Source: a virus. Taken from it: 35,021 bases of DNA. Both the position numbers and the translations under genes were made by a program. The notes beneath the pieces were generated by a model. That model saw only the letters and a list, made by a program, of their open reading frames with translations. It was not told the origin of the DNA and did not search any database. The first letter of the stretch is position 1. Each line of letters starts with the position of its first letter. This document shows positions 31,219 through 35,021 of the stretch, in pieces. Location: the IMG/VR virus record IMGVR_UViG_3300027974_000085, positions 1 through 35,021 of that record. One strand, given 5' to 3'.

Positions 31219-31830
31219 ATTGACCCGCTTACCATCCTTGCCGCTGCTAAGACTGCTGCCGCTGCTATACGCAAAGGCTGTGAGCTTTATCAAGAGTACA
31301 AGGCTCAAGGCATGGAATTGGTGGACGCTTACGGTCAAGCCAAGGATGTCGTTGCTGACATTAGCGGTCATCTGGGGCACTTTTTTAAAGCGCATGAGCA
31401 GCTTGAAAAGCACGTTTATGAGGAAGAACTAAAGGCTAAAAAAGTTCGTGACCCGGAATTGTCTCTGAATCAAGAGGCATTTAATCGCGTGATGGCTATC
31501 AAAGAGATGAATAGGCTGGAAACCGAGTTACGCGAAACTCTTGTGTACTCGGCACCCCCGCAGCTCGGAGCAATTTGGTCTGAGTTTGAGGCGATGCGCG
31601 AAAGAGTTAAAGAAGAGCGGGCAGAGGTACAACGTCAAGAATTACGCAAGCAGCAGGTGGCGAAATGGCGACGGGAAAGTATAAAAAGAAAGATAAAGGA
31701 ACAGCTAACGTCAATCGTGGCGGTAGTGTTCATAATGTTATGGTTTCTATGGCTGATGATTCTACTAAGGACGAGTCAGACGTACCGTTATCACTACTCA
31801 TCTCCTTGGTGGTTATGTGTATTGTGCTAG
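31219..31830 (+). CDS. Charged protein with C-terminal membrane span, probable ATT start
   Basis: The frame opens at ATT (31219), immediately after an in-frame TAA, with GAGGGG 6 bases upstream; it reads (I)DPLTILAAAKTAAAAIRKG, the N-terminus expected for this phage family, which normally begins MDP. The first ATG (31312) would remove that N-terminus and has no good site. The 203-residue product has a long charged helix (ERVKEERAEVQRQELRKQQV) then one span (LTSIVAVVFIMLWFLWLMIL). It may act in lysis or envelope interaction. Its last 166 bases overlap the next gene. Confidence 0.65.
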   Translation: MDPLTILAAAKTAAAAIRKGCELYQEYKAQGMELVDAYGQAKDVVADISGHLGHFFKAHEQLEKHVYEEELKAKKVRDPELSLNQEAFNRVMAIKEMNRLETELRETLVYSAPPQLGAIWSEFEAMRERVKEERAEVQRQELRKQQVAKWRRESIKRKIKEQLTSIVAVVFIMLWFLWLMILLRTSQTYRYHYSSPWWLCVLC

Positions 31831-31958
31831 TCATAACAATTCCTGTGATGGCGGTAATGTACATGGACATGAATACTGCGACCAATGTTGCATTAGAAGA
31901 AGCAAAGAAGATGCGTGAATTACGAGCAAAAATAATACTTGAATTGCAAGGTGAATAA
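31665..31958 (+). CDS. Single-span protein overlapping its neighbour, spanin-like layout
   Basis: A 97-residue protein starting MATGKYKKKDKGTANVNRGG. One strong membrane span (PLSLLISLVVMCIVLVITIP) is followed by a charged helix (MNTATNVALEEAKKMRELRA). AGGTGG precedes the ATG. It overlaps the previous gene by 166 bases in another frame, and both frames encode a membrane span in or near the overlap. Position among lysis genes suggests an inner-membrane spanin-type role; unproven. Confidence 0.7.
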   Translation: MATGKYKKKDKGTANVNRGGSVHNVMVSMADDSTKDESDVPLSLLISLVVMCIVLVITIPVMAVMYMDMNTATNVALEEAKKMRELRAKIILELQGE

Positions 31959-32440
31959 TGCTGACTATCCTTTCAACCTTAATTAGTTTTCTTTCTGGTG
32001 GGTTGCCAAGAATTTTAGACTTTTTTCAAGACAAGTCTGACAAGAAGCATGAGTTAGAACTTGCTCAAATGCAGATGGAACAGCAAATAAAGCTGCAAGC
32101 AGCTGGCTTTGCATCTCAGGAGCGTGTTGAGGAAATACATACAGAACAGATACAGATACAGGCAGCATCAGACGAGCGCAAAGCACTTTACAACCACGAT
32201 ATTGAGATAGGCAAGGGTGCAAGCCAATGGGTCATTAATATGCGTGCTTCTGTGCGCCCTGTGATTACCCTTGGCCTGTTTTTTTTGCTGGTTTTCATAG
32301 ACATTGCTGGTTTTATCTATGCTTGGGCGCATGACGTAGACTTTAAGTTAATGTTAGATATGTTGTGGGATGACGATACTCAACAGATTTGGGCTTCAGT
32401 CATAGCGTTCTGGTTTGGAACTCAAGCATTTAAAAAATGA
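31958..32440 (+). CDS. Holin of the 3-span (GTA-holin-like) type
   Basis: A 160-residue protein: an N-terminal hydrophobic helix (LSTLISFLSGGLPRILDFF), a long charged helix (ELELAQMQMEQQIKLQAAGF), then INMRASVRPVITLGLFFLLV with two more spans and a final WASVIAFWFGTQAFKK. The RASVRPVIT motif and the span pattern match the 3-span holin family. It lies directly before the lysozyme with an ATGA overlap, so it likely forms the membrane holes that release the lysozyme. Confidence 0.78.
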   Translation: MLTILSTLISFLSGGLPRILDFFQDKSDKKHELELAQMQMEQQIKLQAAGFASQERVEEIHTEQIQIQAASDERKALYNHDIEIGKGASQWVINMRASVRPVITLGLFFLLVFIDIAGFIYAWAHDVDFKLMLDMLWDDDTQQIWASVIAFWFGTQAFKK

Positions 32441-32937
32441 AGATGTCGGACAAAGGCAGGGTTGCTCTAGCGCATCATGAGGGTGTGAGGAAGAAACCTT
32501 ATCTAGATAGCGTGCTGCTTTGGACAACCGGAGTAGGGCATCTAATAGCTCCAGAGAGTCATTTAAAAATGACTTTAGATGAACGCAAAGACGCTAAAGC
32601 TGCTGGAAAGTTGAAGTGTCCTAAAGAGTGGGATAGAAAGTTAAGCGATGATGAAGTCCTTGAAGTTCTTGAGAAAGACTTGGTTCGGTTTGAGCGAGGT
32701 GTTTTACGTCTTTGCCCTACTAATCTTACTCAGGGAAGGTTTGATGCACTATGCTCATTTGCCTTCAATGCAGGGATTGGCGGGCTTCAAAAGTCTAGTA
32801 TTAGACAATGCCACAATCGCGGTGACTTTGATGGTGCGGCTAATGCCTTTTTGAAGTATCGTTTAGCTGCTGGCGTCATCCAAAAAGGGCTAGTAATTAG
32901 GCGTAATGATGAACGTGCTATGTATTTGGGGGCGTAA
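32437..32937 (+). CDS. Endolysin, T4-type lysozyme (GH24)
   Basis: A 166-residue muramidase that cuts peptidoglycan at lysis. Seen: HHEGVRKKPYLDSVLLWTTG with Glu15, Asp24 and Thr30, exactly the 9- and 6-residue spacing of the T4 lysozyme catalytic triad; FDALCSFAFNAGIGGLQKSS; and a C-terminal RRNDERAMYLGA. There is no signal peptide or cell-wall-binding domain, so it needs the adjacent holin. The start could be either of two ATGs (32437, 32443). Confidence 0.93.
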   Translation: MKMSDKGRVALAHHEGVRKKPYLDSVLLWTTGVGHLIAPESHLKMTLDERKDAKAAGKLKCPKEWDRKLSDDEVLEVLEKDLVRFERGVLRLCPTNLTQGRFDALCSFAFNAGIGGLQKSSIRQCHNRGDFDGAANAFLKYRLAAGVIQKGLVIRRNDERAMYLGA

Positions 32938-33161
32938 TGTCTAAAGATACGAATTTATCAGTAGGTAGAGGTGAAAAGCTCTCCGTCAGAGCTGGTGGTG
33001 GACTAACTGCTAAAGGCCGTAAGAAGTACAACCGAGCCACGGGAAGCAAACTAAAAGCCCCGACCAAATCAGGGCCACGACACAAGTCTTTCTGCGCTAG
33101 GTCTAAGAACTGGAAGGGTGAGAGAGGTAAAGCCGCTAGACGTAGATGGGGGTGTAGATGA
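32937..33161 (+). CDS. Highly basic protein, DUF6321-like
   Basis: A 74-residue protein rich in Lys, Arg and Gly; KLSVRAGGGLTAKGRKKYNR and GPRHKSFCARS with a C-terminal RRRWGC match the pattern I recall for DUF6321, common in phages. A nucleic-acid-binding or condensing role is plausible. GGGGG precedes the ATG, which overlaps the lysozyme stop. Confidence 0.75.
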   Translation: MSKDTNLSVGRGEKLSVRAGGGLTAKGRKKYNRATGSKLKAPTKSGPRHKSFCARSKNWKGERGKAARRRWGCR

Positions 33162-33313
33162 AACCGGGTTTATACGCAAATATTCACGCTAAACGCAGAC
33201 GCATAGCTAAAGGTTCTGGCGAACGCATGAGAAGTCCGGGCAGCAAAGGTGCGCCGACAGCAGCAAACTTCAAAAGAGCAGCAAAGACGGCACGTAAAGG
33301 TCGCCGTCGTTAA
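33158..33313 (+). CDS. 51-residue basic protein (GLYANIHAKRRRI type)
   Basis: Starts MKPGLYANIHAKRRRIAKGS and ends TARKGRRR; a recurrent phage protein that usually neighbours a DUF6321-like gene. It is very rich in Lys/Arg, so DNA or RNA binding is likely. ATGA overlap with the upstream gene and GGGGG in its leader support translation. It falls below usual length cut-offs. Confidence 0.78.
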   Translation: MKPGLYANIHAKRRRIAKGSGERMRSPGSKGAPTAANFKRAAKTARKGRRR

Positions 33314-33333
33314 TCAAATCATAGGGGATAACT

Positions 33334-33849
33334 ATGTCGCATCCAGCACAACTGGCTTTTATAGCCAGCGTTAAGGAACGCTTTCCTGAAATGTTTCAGC
33401 GCAAACAAGTATTAGAAGTGGGCAGTTTAAACATCAATGGCTCAATAAGAGACTTTTTTGAGCAATGCACTTACATCGGCGTAGACCTAGCTAGAGGCCC
33501 TTGCGTTGACGTTGTCGCTAGGGGTGAAGACTTGACCTATAGCGATGGTTTCTTTGACGTTGTAGCCTCTTGTGAGTGCTTTGAGCATAGCCCTAACTGG
33601 GCCAAGATATTCAATAACATGGTGAGGATGTCATCGAAGTTAGTGTTCTTTACTTGCGCTACAACCGGTCGAGCTGAACATGGAACCAACCGTTCCAACC
33701 CTTCTGACTCACCGTTCACGGCTCACGATTACTACGGTAATGTCATGGAAGAGGATATACGCAGGGATTGTGATTTAAGCCAATTTTCGTCGTTTGAGTT
33801 CACGACAAATGAAGACGCAAAAGACTTATATTTTTGGGGAATTAAATAA
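33334..33849 (+). CDS. SAM-dependent class I methyltransferase
   Basis: A 171-residue Rossmann methyltransferase. Seen: motif I VLEVGSLNINGSIRDFF (residues ~26-42), motif II acidic end YIGVDLARG, motif III-like RGEDLTYSDGFFDVVASCEC, then FEHSPNW. Substrate unknown; with two glycosyltransferases present it could finish a glycan, but nothing in the sequence shows that. AGGGGATAACT precedes the ATG. Last gene of the rightward operon. Confidence 0.82.
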   Translation: MSHPAQLAFIASVKERFPEMFQRKQVLEVGSLNINGSIRDFFEQCTYIGVDLARGPCVDVVARGEDLTYSDGFFDVVASCECFEHSPNWAKIFNNMVRMSSKLVFFTCATTGRAEHGTNRSNPSDSPFTAHDYYGNVMEEDIRRDCDLSQFSSFEFTTNEDAKDLYFWGIK

Positions 33850-33876
33850 ACTGCTCCATCCCCCAAGAAAAACTCT

Positions 33877-33893
33877 ATGTTGCGCTGCAACAT
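33877..33893. terminator. Hairpin between convergent operons
   Basis: ATGTTGC (33877-33883) and GCAACAT (33887-33893) form a perfect 7-bp stem with a 3-base loop. It lies in the 43-base gap where the rightward and leftward operons meet and touches the leftward stop codon. It lacks long T-runs on either side, so termination strength is uncertain. Confidence 0.5.
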
Positions 33894-34246
33894 TAACCTA
33901 TATCGGCTACTAGATACCATTCAGTAATATAGTCTTTGAATTCAATTAACCCTTTGCCGGATTGGACGTAATTGCCGTCCGGCGTAATGCGCCAAAAGCT
34001 GCCTACGCGCATCCCGTTCTCAGTATCCCCGTTGATGACCAAGACAGTAGCCCTAGGAAGCCTTGAGAGGGCTTTTAAGAGGATTTCTTGGCCCTTGCTT
34101 ATCTTTTCCCCGTCTCGCTTCCATTCGCCGAATAGGAAGTGTCCTTTGCGTTCTAGGACCATATCTAGATTTGACGGCACTACTTTGCCGAGTAAGCCTG
34201 ACAGCTCCCCAAAATCAACATGGGGAGCGTATTTATCGCGCATCAT
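33893..34246 (-). CDS. PD-(D/E)XK-like nuclease candidate
   Basis: A 117-residue protein. PSNLDMVLERKGHFLFGEWK places Asp28, Glu32, Glu41 and Lys43 in a D...ExK arrangement, followed by ISKGQEILLKAL (a Gln often found after this core in resolvase-like nucleases). It is probably a small DNA nuclease of the recombination/processing set; exact activity unknown. Two ATGs (34246, 34243) overlap the glycosyltransferase stop, so it is translationally coupled. It is the last gene of the leftward operon. Confidence 0.65.
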   Translation of the reverse strand: MMRDKYAPHVDFGELSGLLGKVVPSNLDMVLERKGHFLFGEWKRDGEKISKGQEILLKALSRLPRATVLVINGDTENGMRVGSFWRITPDGNYVQSGKGLIEFKDYITEWYLVADIG

Positions 34247-34980
34247 GGCGTTTGCAGTAATTGGCCTTCAAATGCGTATGTGCCAACGTGTCCTAAGTTA
34301 ACCCAAGGAGCAGCCCATACTTTTAAACCATTATCACGGGCTTTTTTACAAAAATCGTAATCTTCAGACAATAACAATTTTGATTCTTTTTCAATTTGGG
34401 TAGCAAAAAATTCGTGAATTGTTTCGCCGTTTTGGCTATTTCTCATGTCTAGCACGTTATTTAAGTACATCGGCACTTTTCCAATCAAACTCTCAAATAC
34501 CTCACGCTTAATCAGCATGAATCCTGTGCCGCCGTTCCATATCTCAACGGGCTTATTAATTGGCACGGTCACTTGACTTTGATAATCAATCAGATTGACC
34601 ACAAATGCGCCTGTATGATGTTTTAGCTGGTCATCAGGCACACCGGCTTCAATAGCATTGCGAACAGTCTGCCAATTAATTTCTTTTTTCGGGTAAATGC
34701 CGCAAATGATGTCTTTGTCAGCTTCCAGCATAGGAAATATGTCGTTAGGATTGAAGCGAATATCCGCATCAATAAACATCATATGAGTAGCATCAGACTT
34801 TAAAAAATAATGTACTAATAAATTCCTAGCTCTTTGGATTAATGATTCATTAAAAAGATAAGAAAAGCTCACGTTCATGTTTGCGTTCTTACATAGCGTT
34901 TGAAGCTGTAAGCATGATTGAGCGTAAAAACCAAAACATTGACCGCCGTACATCGGTGTTGCTACAAATAAGTGTTTCAT
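34243..34980 (-). CDS. Glycosyltransferase (GT-A fold, DxD)
   Basis: A 245-residue cytoplasmic GT-A enzyme. Seen: ATPMYGGQCFGFYAQSCLQL at the N-terminus, FNESLIQRARNLLVHYFL, the metal/nucleotide-sugar motif FIDADIRFNP with Asp71-Ala-Asp73, YPKKEINW, then NGGTGFMLIKREVFE and a LLSEDYDFCKKARDNG C-terminal acid cluster. It probably adds sugar to a phage or host-surface target. AAGGGGATTAA precedes the ATG. Its first 39 codons are repeated at the window start. Confidence 0.88.
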   Translation of the reverse strand: MKHLFVATPMYGGQCFGFYAQSCLQLQTLCKNANMNVSFSYLFNESLIQRARNLLVHYFLKSDATHMMFIDADIRFNPNDIFPMLEADKDIICGIYPKKEINWQTVRNAIEAGVPDDQLKHHTGAFVVNLIDYQSQVTVPINKPVEIWNGGTGFMLIKREVFESLIGKVPMYLNNVLDMRNSQNGETIHEFFATQIEKESKLLLSEDYDFCKKARDNGLKVWAAPWVNLGHVGTYAFEGQLLQTP

Positions 34981-34989
34981 TTAATCCCC
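34864..34989. repeat. Direct repeat with 1-126
   Basis: Far copy of the 126-base repeat, covering the start of the glycosyltransferase gene and its ribosome site. Here it is followed by TTAGTTA and then the 25-base repeat (34997-35021), not by the PAPS-reductase-like gene. Confidence 0.9.
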
Positions 34990-34996
34990 TTAGTTA

Positions 34997-35021
34997 AATT
35001 AGTGGGCTGACCGAGACGTTG
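34997..35021. repeat. Direct repeat with 913-937
   Basis: The last 25 bases of the window equal 913-937. Their position directly upstream of the glycosyltransferase leader shows a junction lacking the 786-base segment present in the other copy. Confidence 0.9.

Overview
The window is the near-complete genome of a tailed double-stranded DNA bacteriophage, most likely a short-tailed (podovirus-like) phage of a Gram-negative host. The evidence is a full head and short-tail gene set (terminase, portal, scaffold, capsid, adaptor, tail hub, fibres), large internal-virion-like proteins, and no tape-measure, sheath or baseplate genes. A T4-type single-domain lysozyme, consensus sigma70 promoters and strong Shine-Dalgarno sites suit a Gram-negative host, but the species cannot be named from this sequence. 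I see no integrase, repressor, DNA polymerase, primase, helicase or tRNA gene, so a virulent lifestyle with host-dependent replication is the simplest reading.

The genome is circular or circularly permuted in the assembly: bases 1-126 repeat exactly at 34864-34989, giving a unit of about 34,863 bp. The two ends are not a plain overlap. After the repeat, the start of the window enters a PAPS-reductase-like gene (118-903), whereas the end of the window jumps after 7 bases to sequence identical to 913-937, just upstream of that gene. The contig therefore appears to record two genome versions, with and without one clean gene cassette.

Layout: a leftward (early) operon runs from about 6440 down through position 1 and around the circle to 33893. 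It starts at a perfect TTGACA-N16-TATAAT promoter (6447-6474). It carries about a dozen small genes, several missing from simple ORF lists, then a recombination module (YqaJ-type exonuclease, RecT-type annealing protein, possible SSB-like protein, RusA resolvase), then the optional PAPS-reductase-like gene, a glycosyltransferase and a PD-(D/E)XK-like nuclease. A TTTCCTAAC-like box precedes the ribosome binding sites of six of these early genes. The rightward (late) operon runs from 6989 to 33849: packaging, portal, tiny basic peptides, scaffold and capsid, head-tail joining, tail hub, fibres and adhesin, internal virion proteins, lysis proteins, basic proteins and a methyltransferase. The two operons converge at a hairpin near 33885.

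Between the divergent operons (6425-6988) lies a gene-free stretch: an AT-rich segment with a 22-bp-period direct repeat, then a GC-richer segment with nested complementary arms that ends in two consecutive intrinsic terminators just before the late genes. This is a candidate control and/or replication region.
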